A model generated the notes under the pieces. The model worked only from the letters and a program-made list of their open reading frames with translations, was not told where the DNA came from and did not search any database. From NCBI GenBank assembly GCA_021826655.1, contig JAKAZC010000006.1, positions 1 to 24,948 of the forward strand: a stretch of 24,948 nucleotides of DNA, written 5' to 3'. A program made the translations under genes and the position numbers. How positions within the stretch are numbered: position 1 is the first letter of the stretch; the number at the start of each line of letters is the position of its first letter. Below, piece after piece: positions 1 to 7,148 of the stretch. This DNA comes from Actinomycetes bacterium (GTDB taxonomy: Bacteria; Actinomycetota; Acidimicrobiia; Acidimicrobiales; RAAP-2).

Positions 1-1080
1 GTCCTCCTGCTCCTGGCCGCCGCACCGGTCATCGGGATGCGGACCAACATGCCGTCGATCACCATCGTCCCGCCCACGGCCAACGCCAGGGTCGGCTATG
101 ACCAGGTGACCGCGTCCTTCGGCGCCGGCGCACCGGGGACCCTCCAGGTCCTGGTCCCGGCGGGTGCCCAGGCGCAGGCGATGGCCACGCTCGCCCACAC
201 GCCCGGGGTGGCGGGAGCCGTCCCCGGTCCGACCAACGCCGGATGGACGCTCGACCAGGTGGTCCCGACCTCGGGACCGTCGACGACCGCCACGGGTGCG
301 ACCATCGACCGCCTCCGCCAGGTCCTCCCCGCCGGCACCCTGATCGGGGGTGCGGCAGCCGAGAACCACGACCTCCAGCAGTCGCTGGCCGCGCACACGC
401 CGCTGGTGCTCGGGATCCTGGGCGTCCTCGGGTTCCTGCTGCTCCTCATCGCGCTGGGCGCCCCGTTGATCGCCGCGATGGGGGTGGTCATCACCGCGCT
501 CTCTGTGGCCGGCGCGTTCGGGATCGGGCGGCTCATCTTCCAGAACGGCTTCCTGGCCGGCCCGCTCGGGTTCCAGCCCCAGGGCTTCATCGACGCCTGG
601 GCACCCCTGTTCTTCGGGGCGATGGTGTTCGGCGTGGCCATGGACTACACGCTGTTCATGCTGTCGGCGGCCAAGGAGCGCTACGAGACCCACCCGGATC
701 CCGAACACGCCATGATCGGGTCGATGCGCACGTCGGGACGTGTCGTGCTGTCGGCCGCGGCCGTCATGATCGCCGTCTTCCTGACCTTCGCCCTGTCGGG
801 TCCCCTGGCGCCCAAGGAGATGGGGGTGATCCTGGCCATCGCGGTGGCACTCGACGCCCTCGTGGTGCGCCTGGTCGTGCTCCCGGTGGTGCTGCGCCTC
901 GGTGGCCACAGTGCCTGGCACCAGCCGAAGTGGCTCGGCCGGGTGCCCCCCAAGGTGACGTTCTCCCATCGAGCGGGGCCGACGCCGGCTGACGGCCGTG
1001 CGTGCCGGGACATCGTGAGGCCGCCCGGCGCGGTGACCGAGGGGCTCCGCCGTCGGGACCAACTACCCGATGGGGTATGA
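1..1080 (+). CDS. MMPL/RND-family transporter, C-terminal part (5' end outside window)
   Basis: The reading frame is open from the first base, so the gene starts upstream of the window; the first in-frame ATG at 37 is probably internal. About 359 residues are visible. They contain a periplasmic segment, a run of hydrophobic helices (roughly residues 135-180 and 200-305) and the MMPL signature around the helix with Met-Asp-Tyr followed by Leu-Phe-Met-Leu (DNA about 600-690), where the Asp-Tyr pair is typical of the proton-relay helix. The family exports lipids or other hydrophobic molecules across the cytoplasmic membrane using the proton gradient; the substrate cannot be read here. The protein ends with a short soluble tail after a Trp-rich basic stretch, as usual for MMPL proteins. 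The stop overlaps the next gene's start by 11 bases, implying co-transcription. The family call is firm. Confidence 0.9.
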   Translation, partial: VLLLLAAAPVIGMRTNMPSITIVPPTANARVGYDQVTASFGAGAPGTLQVLVPAGAQAQAMATLAHTPGVAGAVPGPTNAGWTLDQVVPTSGPSTTATGATIDRLRQVLPAGTLIGGAAAENHDLQQSLAAHTPLVLGILGVLGFLLLLIALGAPLIAAMGVVITALSVAGAFGIGRLIFQNGFLAGPLGFQPQGFIDAWAPLFFGAMVFGVAMDYTLFMLSAAKERYETHPDPEHAMIGSMRTSGRVVLSAAAVMIAVFLTFALSGPLAPKEMGVILAIAVALDALVVRLVVLPVVLRLGGHSAWHQPKWLGRVPPKVTFSHRAGPTPADGRACRDIVRPPGAVTEGLRRRDQLPDGV

Positions 1081-1222
1081 GCTGGGCGGTGCGCGAGCCG
1101 AGGGACGGAGGCCGGAGACGGCACGGGTCGTCGTACTCGGCGGTGGTACCGCCGGACTTACCGCAGCGCTCCACCTCACGCGGATGCCGAAGCGCACCGA
1201 CGACGTGGTGGTGGTGACCCCG

Positions 1223-1246
1223 AACTCGAACTGGAACTGGAACTGG
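1223..1246 (+). repeat. Hexanucleotide repeat inside the SQR-like pseudogene
   Basis: Three perfect AACTGG units (1229-1246) follow a one-base variant, AACTCG (1223-1228). They encode an Asn-Ser-Asn-Trp-Asn-Trp-Asn-Trp run exactly at the conserved N-W-I-P segment of the SQR-like family, which I recall as having a single Asn-Trp there. It looks like an in-frame expansion by strand slippage. Confidence 0.75.
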
Positions 1247-1422
1247 ATCCCCTCGAACATCTGGGTCGGGGTCGGACGGATGCGGACCGATCAGGCCACC
1301 TCCGCACTCGCACCCGTCTACCGGCGCACGGGGACCGGATCCCACCAGGCGCTGGCCACCGCCGTCCTTCCCGAGGGCGACGGGTCGCGGACCCGGCTCG
1401 TCGTGGACATCGCCCACACGGA

Positions 1423-1442
1423 CCCGGCCCGGCCCGGCCCGG
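1423..1442 (+). repeat. Four tandem CCCGG units at the first frameshift
   Basis: CCCGG occurs four times without interruption. The upstream flavoprotein frame (frame 2) and downstream frame (frame 1) differ by exactly what one extra 5-base unit would cause: deleting one unit puts the two in register. Confidence 0.8.
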
Positions 1443-2449
1443 TGCGCGCGGGATGCCCGACCACGACTACCTGATCAACGCGACCGGCCCCAGCCTCGAC
1501 CTCGGGGCCGCGCCCGGGCTCGGCCCCGACGGCCAATCCCACTCGATGTGCACGGCGGCCCACGCCACCGACGCTTCGGCCGCGCTCCAGGCATCGATCG
1601 CCCGGATGCGGGAGGGTGCACGCCAGGTCCTCGTCGTCGGGACGGGTCACGGGACCTGCACGTGCGAGGGCGCGGCGTTCGAGTATGCCTTCAACGTGGA
1701 GCACGGGGTCCGCCAGGCGGGCGTCCGGGACCCGGCCGGCATCGTCTCCCTCGCCAACGCGTACGAGCTGGGCGACTTCGGGGTCGACGGGATCTCTCGC
1801 CTTCGACTTCGCCATGCTCGTTCCCCCGTTCCGGGGAGTCGCACCCGGGGCCTTCGACGCCGACGGCGAGGACAGCACCGACCAGCTCTTCGCTCCGAGC
1901 GGATCCATGACGGTCGACGCCGACTACTCGGCCAGGCCCTACGAGGAGTGGCGGGCCGAGGACTGGCCCCGTGCCTACCAGGTACCCGGGATCCCCTCCT
2001 TCTTCGCGGTGGGGATCGCGTCCCCCCCGCCGGCTCTCGCGTCCGAGGACGTCGCCCACCGGCACGGTCATCACACCCTCGCCCCCACGGACCGGGATGC
2101 CGTCCGGCATCACGGGCAACTCGGCGGCCAGGAGCATCGTCGCCCTGATCGAGCACGGGGACGGCGCACCCGTCCACGATGCGTCGATGGCGGACAGGGG
2201 CGCGGCGTGCGTGGCGTCGGCCGGCTCCGGACTCCGGCGGGGGAGTGCGGCGTCCGTGACCGTGTGCCCCGTCGTGCCCGACCTGGTGCGGTATCCGGGA
2301 TCCGGACTGAGTCTGCCGGACACCTTCGGAGCGATCGGTCTCGCCGGGCACTGGATCAAGTCGACGCTGCACCATCTGTTCCTCTACAAGGCCAGGGCCC
2401 GTCCCGGTTGGCACCTGATACCCGAATAGGCGAGGACACGACGATGGAG

Positions 2450-2473
2450 GACACCGACACCGACACCGACACC
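2450..2473 (+). repeat. Four tandem GACACC hexamers
   Basis: Four perfect 6-base units, in-frame in a short open frame that would encode alternating Asp-Thr. Located 20 bases after the SQR-like pseudogene's stop. Confidence 0.85.
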
Positions 2474-2741
2474 GCCGGCCCACCGCTGCCGACGGCCCGG
2501 ACGTGACGGGCGCGCACCGACCCACTGGTCCAGCTCGGTCGGTGCGTGGCCATCAACGCGAAGACGGTCAGGATGTTCCGCAGGGAGCGGGGCGAGCGGG
2601 CCCGCTACGAGGGGTCCGGCACGGGCACGCCGCACGTGGCCGGACAGTGGTTGCCGGGGGCCACGAGGAGCCGCCACCGACTCGGACCCGGGCAATCGGA
2701 CCACGGCTAGGCCCCGTCACCCGGTCGTCAGGCGGGACCCG

Positions 2742-2747
2742 TACCGT
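2742..2747 (+). promoter_or_regulatory. Orphan leaderless-type -10 hexamer (TACCGT)
   Basis: TACCGT is followed after 6 bases by ATG at 2754, the same geometry as the leaderless promoters of real genes at 15762-15767 and 23805-23810. The frame it would start runs antisense through the whole lipoprotein gene to 3884, but its product is Arg/Gly/His-rich and looks like a shadow of that gene. It may be a chance match, an antisense promoter or the relic of a lost gene. Confidence 0.3.
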
Positions 2748-2795
2748 GCAGACATGCGTGCTCCCGCACCGTCGGCGGAACCCCCGATAGCCGGG

Positions 2796-3785
2796 TCAGC
2801 CGCGGGTCGACGTGGCCGTGGGGGCGGGGACCGGCTTGGCCAGGACGACCACGAAATCGCGCGTCCAGCCGACCTGGCACTGGTCCGCGGGCCGCTGCTG
2901 GCCCGGCACCTGGGCGACGAGCGCTCCGCCCGGGGTGGTCGCCGTGTCCATCTGGATCGTGTAGGGGTTGATGTCGAGCTGCATGGCGGTGACCACGCCC
3001 ACCGACACCAGCGCGTCCGCCAGGTCGATCGGCAGCGCCGAGTCCGCGGCCACGTACACGAGGTTCCCGGCCGCGTCCTCGCCCAGCGCACTGCGGGGGA
3101 CGTGCGGGTCGCCACCCAGTGGGTACCCCCAGGCGGCGGTGTCGTTGACGGTGGGGCTCACCGTGCCGTGGTCGATCAGCGGAGCCAGGTTCTGGCGCAC
3201 GTTGAGTGCGGGGTCCGTCGCCGACGGCACGCCCTGTCCCCACACTCCGACCGACCCGTTGCCCGCGGCGTCGATCAGGAGACCGGCGAACCCCGGCACC
3301 ACCGGTGTCAGGGCCTGCCCCCAGATCACGATGCCTCCGGGGTGGTCGGCGACCTTGAAGCCGCTGTTGAAGCAGGCGAGCACGTCGGGCTGCTCGGCCG
3401 CGCTGATGGCCGGTCCCGACTGGGGTCCGATCACGGCGGCTCCCGTCGGCGGCTCCTGGCTGCCGACGTGCAGGGCATAGGTGACGTGGCCGGCCAGGAA
3501 GCGGACGACGGTCACCGCGACCCCGTCGGACCCGGTCACGGTCCGGGAGTCGATGGCGATGCCCTGTGCGTCCCGGCTGAGGGTCGTCCACCCGGCCTGC
3601 TCGGGTGCCGTGGTGGTCGTGGTCGCGGCCGGGGCGGACGTCGGTGCGGGTGCAGCCACCCGGCCGGAGGTGCACGACGTGGCCACCAGCGCCACGACGA
3701 GGCCCGCCGAAGCGGCTACCCGGCGCAGGACGGCAGGGGGGACCCGGTAACGCACTGGGGCAGCAAAGCACTTCGGGACGCCCAA
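2796..3785 (-). CDS. Phosphodiester glycosidase (NAGPA-like) domain lipoprotein
   Basis: A secreted, probably lipid-anchored protein of up to 329 residues. The N-terminus has a hydrophobic helix ending in ATSC (Cys38 from the ATG), a usable but not ideal lipobox, then a Ala/Thr/Pro-rich linker and one globular domain. The domain shows the phosphodiester-glycosidase (DUF2233/NAGPA) hallmarks: FNSGFKV with a following Gly-Gly, a GYPLGG-like segment and the QLDINPYTIQMD stretch (the family's conserved D-x-N/G region). Members cleave sugar-phosphodiester bonds; the natural substrate in actinobacteria is uncertain, with envelope polymers a reasonable inference. The ATG at 3785 is the longest start; an in-frame GTG at 3755 begins a more typical signal peptide (Met-Arg-Tyr-Arg) and may be the true one. 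No clear ribosome binding site precedes either. It is divergent from an Amidase_3 protein, suggesting a shared envelope role. Confidence 0.85.
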   Translation of the reverse strand: MGVPKCFAAPVRYRVPPAVLRRVAASAGLVVALVATSCTSGRVAAPAPTSAPAATTTTTAPEQAGWTTLSRDAQGIAIDSRTVTGSDGVAVTVVRFLAGHVTYALHVGSQEPPTGAAVIGPQSGPAISAAEQPDVLACFNSGFKVADHPGGIVIWGQALTPVVPGFAGLLIDAAGNGSVGVWGQGVPSATDPALNVRQNLAPLIDHGTVSPTVNDTAAWGYPLGGDPHVPRSALGEDAAGNLVYVAADSALPIDLADALVSVGVVTAMQLDINPYTIQMDTATTPGGALVAQVPGQQRPADQCQVGWTRDFVVVLAKPVPAPTATSTRG

Positions 3786-3880
3786 GTCCCGTCACCCCTT
3801 ACGGCAACCGGCGGGGACGTCGCCGGCGGGGGTGCGGCCGCCCACGACCGGGGCACCGGTCCACCCCAGAGGTTCCCCTC

Positions 3881-4903
3881 GTGACCAGACGGCTTCTCGT
3901 CGTCGCGTTGGTGGCCGCCGTCCTCGTCGCCGGGGGAGCGGTGGGGGTGTACGCACGGTCGGGGGGCCGGGTCCAGTCGACCCCTGCCCGGCCGGCCGTG
4001 CGGGCCCCCCGGGCGGGTGCCGCCGGCGTGCCACTCGACGCTGCGACCTTCGCCACCGGATCCTGCGTGGCCTACGCCCCGACGGCCGGACACCGGCACG
4101 TCACCGTGTTCCTCGATGCCGGCCACGGTGGGATCGACCCCGGCGCGGTCGGAGTCGACCTGGCCGGTCACCCGATCGAGGAGTCCCAGCTGACGTTGCC
4201 GGTGGAGCTCGACGTGCTGGCGCTCCTACGGGCCCAGGGGTTCCGGGTCGTGGTGTCCCGCACCACCGACTCGACGGTCCTGCGCCTCACCCCCGTCGAC
4301 CGTTCCGGACCCTACCTGTCCGCACAGGGGGTGCACGACGAGGTGGCCGCCCGGGACATCTGCGCCGACGACGCCGGCGCGCAGGCGCTGGTCGGGATCT
4401 ACTACGACTCGGGGGCGAGCCCGAACAACGCCGGGAGCATCGCCGCGTACGACGCGGTGCGCCCGTTCGCCGCGGCCAACCAGCGGCTGGCCGCCCTCGT
4501 GCAGTCGGGGGTGCTGGCGGCCATGAACGCCCACGGTTGGGGCATCCCGGACGACGGGGTCAGCCCCGACGGTGGGTTGGGTTCGCTGAGCGGCAACCCG
4601 TCGGACGGCGGCGTCGCCGCCCTCGCCGCCCGATACGACCACCTGCTGCTGCTCGGACCAGCCGCGACCGGGTTCTTCTCCACTCCGAGCACGATGCCGG
4701 GGACGATCGTCGAGCCCCTCTACCTCACCGACCCGTTCGAGGGGTCCATCGCCGAGAGCGCGGTCGGACAGACGGCGATCGCCGACGGGATCGCGACCGC
4801 CGTCGAGCGGTTCCTGGCCCCGGCTCCCCCCTCCGTCCCGACCTCACCGTTGCCGACGCCACTGTTGCCGCGTCCGGTGCCGCGTCCGGTGGCCCCGGCC
4901 TGA
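3881..4903 (+). CDS. Membrane-anchored N-acetylmuramoyl-L-alanine amidase-like protein (Amidase_3 fold, variant active site)
   Basis: 340 residues from a GTG that follows an AGAGG ribosome binding site by 8 bases; the open frame extends upstream but without a better start. Residues about 5-25 form a signal anchor, followed by a Pro/Ala-rich linker and an Amidase_3 domain. VFLDAGHGG (His82) is the first zinc-ligand motif, IEE soon after supplies the Glu ligand, and IVEPLYLTDPFEG matches the C-terminal catalytic-Glu region. Where family members have S-I-H-A-N (second His ligand) this protein reads G-I-Y-Y-D, so that histidine is absent. Amidase_3 enzymes cut the amide between MurNAc and the peptide stem in the wall. 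This protein may have altered chemistry or only bind wall. The tail is Pro-rich. It is divergent from the lipoprotein gene and shares its 95-125 bp upstream region. Confidence 0.85.
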   Translation: MTRRLLVVALVAAVLVAGGAVGVYARSGGRVQSTPARPAVRAPRAGAAGVPLDAATFATGSCVAYAPTAGHRHVTVFLDAGHGGIDPGAVGVDLAGHPIEESQLTLPVELDVLALLRAQGFRVVVSRTTDSTVLRLTPVDRSGPYLSAQGVHDEVAARDICADDAGAQALVGIYYDSGASPNNAGSIAAYDAVRPFAAANQRLAALVQSGVLAAMNAHGWGIPDDGVSPDGGLGSLSGNPSDGGVAALAARYDHLLLLGPAATGFFSTPSTMPGTIVEPLYLTDPFEGSIAESAVGQTAIADGIATAVERFLAPAPPSVPTSPLPTPLLPRPVPRPVAPA

Positions 4904-4941
4904 CGGGCGGTCGGGACGCGTGTCGCGAGCTCGCCGTCCGC

Positions 4942-6126
4942 TCACCCCGTCCGGACCGACAGCTGCCGACCATTGGCGCTCATGACGGTGCGGATCTCGT
5001 CGGCGGTGAATCCCTGCGACGACAGGTCGTCGGCGAAGGTCCGGGGCTCGGCCAGTCCCTCGGCGTGCGGCCAGTCGGAGCCGAACAGCAGGCGTTCCAC
5101 GCCCAGGACCTGCTTGACCGCCGCGAGGTCGTCCTCGTAGTAGGGGGCGACCCACACGTGACGGCGGAGCGTCTCGACCGGGTCCGACGCGAATCCCATG
5201 GGCATCTGGCCGTGGACCTTGCGCAGCTTCTTGACCAGGGGGAGGATCCATTCGGATCCGGCCTCGATGCTCGCCACGCGCACCTGGGGGAAGCGGTCGA
5301 ACACCCCCTGGCAGACCAGTGCCGCCATCGTCTCGTACGGCGGACGGTCCGCGCTCAGTACCACCCGCAGCGGCGTGTGGCTGAAGGCCCGGAACTCCCC
5401 GTGGGGTTCCCAGTCCTCGACGTACCGCCCGTAGCCGGCGTCCCCCGAATGGATGCCGACCGTCACGCCGGCCTCGTTCACCCGGGCCCAGAACGGGTCG
5501 AACCGCCGGTCACCGGGCGATGCCAGGCCGGTCGGGGTGTGGGCCGGTCCGCCCTTGATGCAGACGATCCGGGCATCGCGGTCGAGGACCCGCTCGAGCT
5601 CGGCCACGGCGGCGTCGATGTCGACCAGGGGGATCATCGGCGCGGCGAAGATGCGCCCGCGGTAGCTGTAGCCCCAGTCCTCGTCGAGCCACAGGTTGAA
5701 GGCGTGGAACGCGGCGACGGCCGCTCCGGGGTCGCCGGCCAGCGCCTCCTCCATCCCGACCCCGAGGGTGGGGAAGAGGAAGCAGCCGTCGATGCCCTGG
5801 GCGTCCATCACGTCCAACCGTGCGTCGCGGTCGCGGTACTCGGGCCGGATGGGCTCGAGCTCGCCGAACAGGGCGGCCATGTCCTTGGCATCGGGATTGC
5901 GCCCCCGGAAGTACTCGTCGAGGCTCCCCGGCCGGGCCACCGGGTCGAAGGTGGGGTTGGGGATGAACCGGTTGATCCGGCCGCCGACGAGGAGCCGCCG
6001 GCGCCCGGCCACGTCGGCCCACTGCATGGCCCGTCGGGCCATCTTCGGGTCGAGGTGCCGGGTGAAGGCATCGGTGGCCTCGTAGTAGTGGTTGTCGGCG
6101 TCGAAGGTGGTGTAGTCGATGGTCAC
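4942..6126 (-). CDS. Amidohydrolase family 2 protein (metal-dependent TIM-barrel hydrolase)
   Basis: 394 residues, start GTG at 6126 with an AGGAG ribosome binding site 6 bases before it. The N-terminus F-D-A-D-N-H-Y-Y-E gives the DxDxH-type opening motif (His13). V-G-I-H-S-G-D in the middle supplies a barrel His, and FGSDWPH near the end supplies the conserved Asp (about residue 351). This is the full amidohydrolase-2 (PF04909) pattern; members include decarboxylases and C-C or C-N hydrolases acting on aromatic or carboxylated substrates, so the exact reaction is open. It is the second gene of a two-gene operon: it begins 25 bases after the stop of the related gene at 6152-7033. It ends 38 bases from the convergent amidase-like gene. 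Confidence 0.87.
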   Translation of the reverse strand: MTIDYTTFDADNHYYEATDAFTRHLDPKMARRAMQWADVAGRRRLLVGGRINRFIPNPTFDPVARPGSLDEYFRGRNPDAKDMAALFGELEPIRPEYRDRDARLDVMDAQGIDGCFLFPTLGVGMEEALAGDPGAAVAAFHAFNLWLDEDWGYSYRGRIFAAPMIPLVDIDAAVAELERVLDRDARIVCIKGGPAHTPTGLASPGDRRFDPFWARVNEAGVTVGIHSGDAGYGRYVEDWEPHGEFRAFSHTPLRVVLSADRPPYETMAALVCQGVFDRFPQVRVASIEAGSEWILPLVKKLRKVHGQMPMGFASDPVETLRRHVWVAPYYEDDLAAVKQVLGVERLLFGSDWPHAEGLAEPRTFADDLSSQGFTADEIRTVMSANGRQLSVRTG

Positions 6127-6151
6127 GTCGTCTCCTGGTCGGTCGGGTGGC

Positions 6152-7033
6152 TCAGGACCCGTCGAGGCCGAGCACGCGGAGCGCGTTGGTGCGGAGGAAC
6201 TTCGGCCACACGTGGTCAGCGAAGCCGACGTCGCCCATCTCGGTCATGATCCGCTCGAGGGAGAGGCCCATGGGGAAGTAGCCGGCGTAGATGATCTTGT
6301 CGGCACCCCGGGTGTTGGCGAAGTCCACGATGTCGGTCGGGTAGTACCTCGGGGCGAAGGCGCTGGTCGAGTAGTGGAGGCCCGGCCACTTGAGCATGAG
6401 CTTCACGGCGAGCTCGGTCCAGGGCTCGCACCCGTGCCGGGTCACGAACACGAGGTCGGGGAAGTCGAACATCACCTCGTCGATGAGCGCCACGTCCTGG
6501 GGCGCGTACCGGAGCCGGGGCCCGGGAACACCCGCACAGCAGAAGATCGGGATACCCAGTTCCACGCACTTGGCGTAGACCGGGTACATCTTCTTGTCGT
6601 TGATCGCGACCTGGGGGTAGGTGCCCGACGGGAACACCCCCACGGCGCGGATGCCCCATGTCTCGTGGGCGCGCACCATGGCCCGGATCCCGTCCATCCC
6701 GTCGTTGGGATCGACCGACAGGGAGGGGATGAACCGGTCGGGGTAGCGCGTCATGGCCTGATCGCCGACGCCGCCCGGGTCGTCCACGCCGATCAGTCCC
6801 TTTTCGACACCCCAGCGGTCCATCTCGCCGATCGTGACGGCGACCGGGTCGACCGTGCCCCGCAGCTCCTTCTCCGGCACGTCCTTGAACATGTACTCGG
6901 CGGGGAACTCGAACTCCTCCTTGGACTGGGTGTCCTTGGTCTGACGGGTGATGAAGGCGTAGACGGCTTTCATGTCGTCATGCGGGAACCCGATCATGGT
7001 GTCCACGATCCCCACGTCGCTCGGCATTCCCAC
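6152..7033 (-). CDS. Amidohydrolase family 2 protein lacking canonical metal motifs
   Basis: 293 residues from GTG 7033, which follows AGGAGG by about 11 bases; ATG 7027 is an alternative. A more upstream ATG (MTATDQ...) would lie within the -10 region and the open frame beyond it (to 7708) is a shadow of the M20 gene. The body reads as an amidohydrolase-2 barrel (GIVDTMIGFP opening, PSLSVDPND, FVTRHGCEPW, then a C-terminal NALRVLGLD). The opening lacks the H-x-H pair, and the position of the G-S-D-W-P motif reads A-G-Y-F-P, so the usual Asp is missing. The gene may be a divergent paralogue that works differently from the downstream partner, possibly as a complex with it. First gene of the operon; divergent from the M20D peptidase. 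Confidence 0.82.
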   Translation of the reverse strand: MGMPSDVGIVDTMIGFPHDDMKAVYAFITRQTKDTQSKEEFEFPAEYMFKDVPEKELRGTVDPVAVTIGEMDRWGVEKGLIGVDDPGGVGDQAMTRYPDRFIPSLSVDPNDGMDGIRAMVRAHETWGIRAVGVFPSGTYPQVAINDKKMYPVYAKCVELGIPIFCCAGVPGPRLRYAPQDVALIDEVMFDFPDLVFVTRHGCEPWTELAVKLMLKWPGLHYSTSAFAPRYYPTDIVDFANTRGADKIIYAGYFPMGLSLERIMTEMGDVGFADHVWPKFLRTNALRVLGLDGS

Positions 7034-7064
7034 GGTGCAGTCCCCCTCCTGGTCGGTGGCCGTC

Positions 7065-7070
7065 ATGGTA
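7065..7070 (-). promoter_or_regulatory. -10 hexamer (TACCAT) for the amidohydrolase operon
   Basis: On the minus strand TACCAT ends 31 bases before GTG 7033. A start of transcription about 7 bases downstream would give a roughly 25-base leader holding the AGGAGG site, which supports the GTG start. Confidence 0.5.
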
Positions 7071-7075
7071 GAGCA

Positions 7076-7105
7076 CCGCCCCGTGCCGCCCCGTGCCGCC
7101 CCGTG
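7076..7105 (+). repeat. Three perfect tandem copies of a 10-bp unit between divergent promoters
   Basis: CCGCCCCGTG occurs at 7076-7085, 7086-7095 and 7096-7105 with no mismatch. The 10-bp period is about one helical turn. It lies between the -10 of the amidohydrolase operon (7065-7070) and that of the M20D gene (7136-7141), covering the former's -35 zone. Confidence 0.9.
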
Positions 7106-7135
7106 TCGGGGTCCCGCCGGGTCTCCCCCCCGTCG

Positions 7136-7141
7136 TAGGGT
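7136..7141 (+). promoter_or_regulatory. Leaderless-type -10 hexamer (TAGGGT) for the M20D gene
   Basis: TAGGGT ends 7 bases before ATG 7149 and no ribosome binding site is present in between, so transcription most likely starts at or beside the A of the ATG. Confidence 0.65.
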
Positions 7142-7148
7142 CTCGGGC

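Larger units (their letters stand above)
1070..2429 (+). pseudogene. Sulfide:quinone oxidoreductase-like FAD flavoprotein, frameshifted and internally deleted
   Basis: Three reading frames each carry consecutive parts of one flavoprotein of the SQR/FCSD type. Frame 2 (1070 to about 1440) has the FAD-binding GGGTAG motif and a WIPSNIWVGVG segment. Frame 1 (about 1441-1790) has YLINATGP and GTGHGTCTC followed by AAFEY. Frame 2 again (about 1797-2020) has FDFAMLVPPFRG and PYEEW. Frame 3 (about 2025-2429) has PPRTGMPSG, the membrane-binding-like C-terminus GHWIK...LHHLFLYKA and a terminal LIPE. The first break lies in four CCCGG units (removing one restores frame); the third lies in a C7 run (removing one C restores frame). 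At about 1795 the sequence jumps from ELGDFGV to FDFAM, where the family normally has roughly 50 more residues, so a real deletion is likely. Intact members oxidise sulfide and reduce quinone at the membrane. The start overlaps the MMPL stop. Confidence 0.82.
2430..2795. other. Gene-poor interval with remnants
   Basis: No convincing gene. It holds four GACACC units (2450-2473) inside a possible 20-codon frame (ATG 2444, stop 2504-2506). After that stop the same frame is open to a TAG at 2708-2710 and reads as a plausible basic, helical stretch (around 2519-2620, with N-A-K-T-V-R-M-F-R) but has no credible start; it may be the remnant of a small gene downstream of the broken flavoprotein. I could not name it. 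Near the right end, 2742-2753 carries a promoter-like hexamer before an ATG (listed separately). Confidence 0.5.

Noticed and set aside
2503..2790. 95-codon frame in the gap after the SQR-like pseudogene.
   Set aside because: Arg/Gly/His-rich, no ribosome binding site, no recognisable fold.
3832..6249. 805-codon plus-strand frame.
   Set aside because: It crosses the amidase gene in another frame and runs antisense to the amidohydrolase; Arg/Asp/Val-rich with no motifs.
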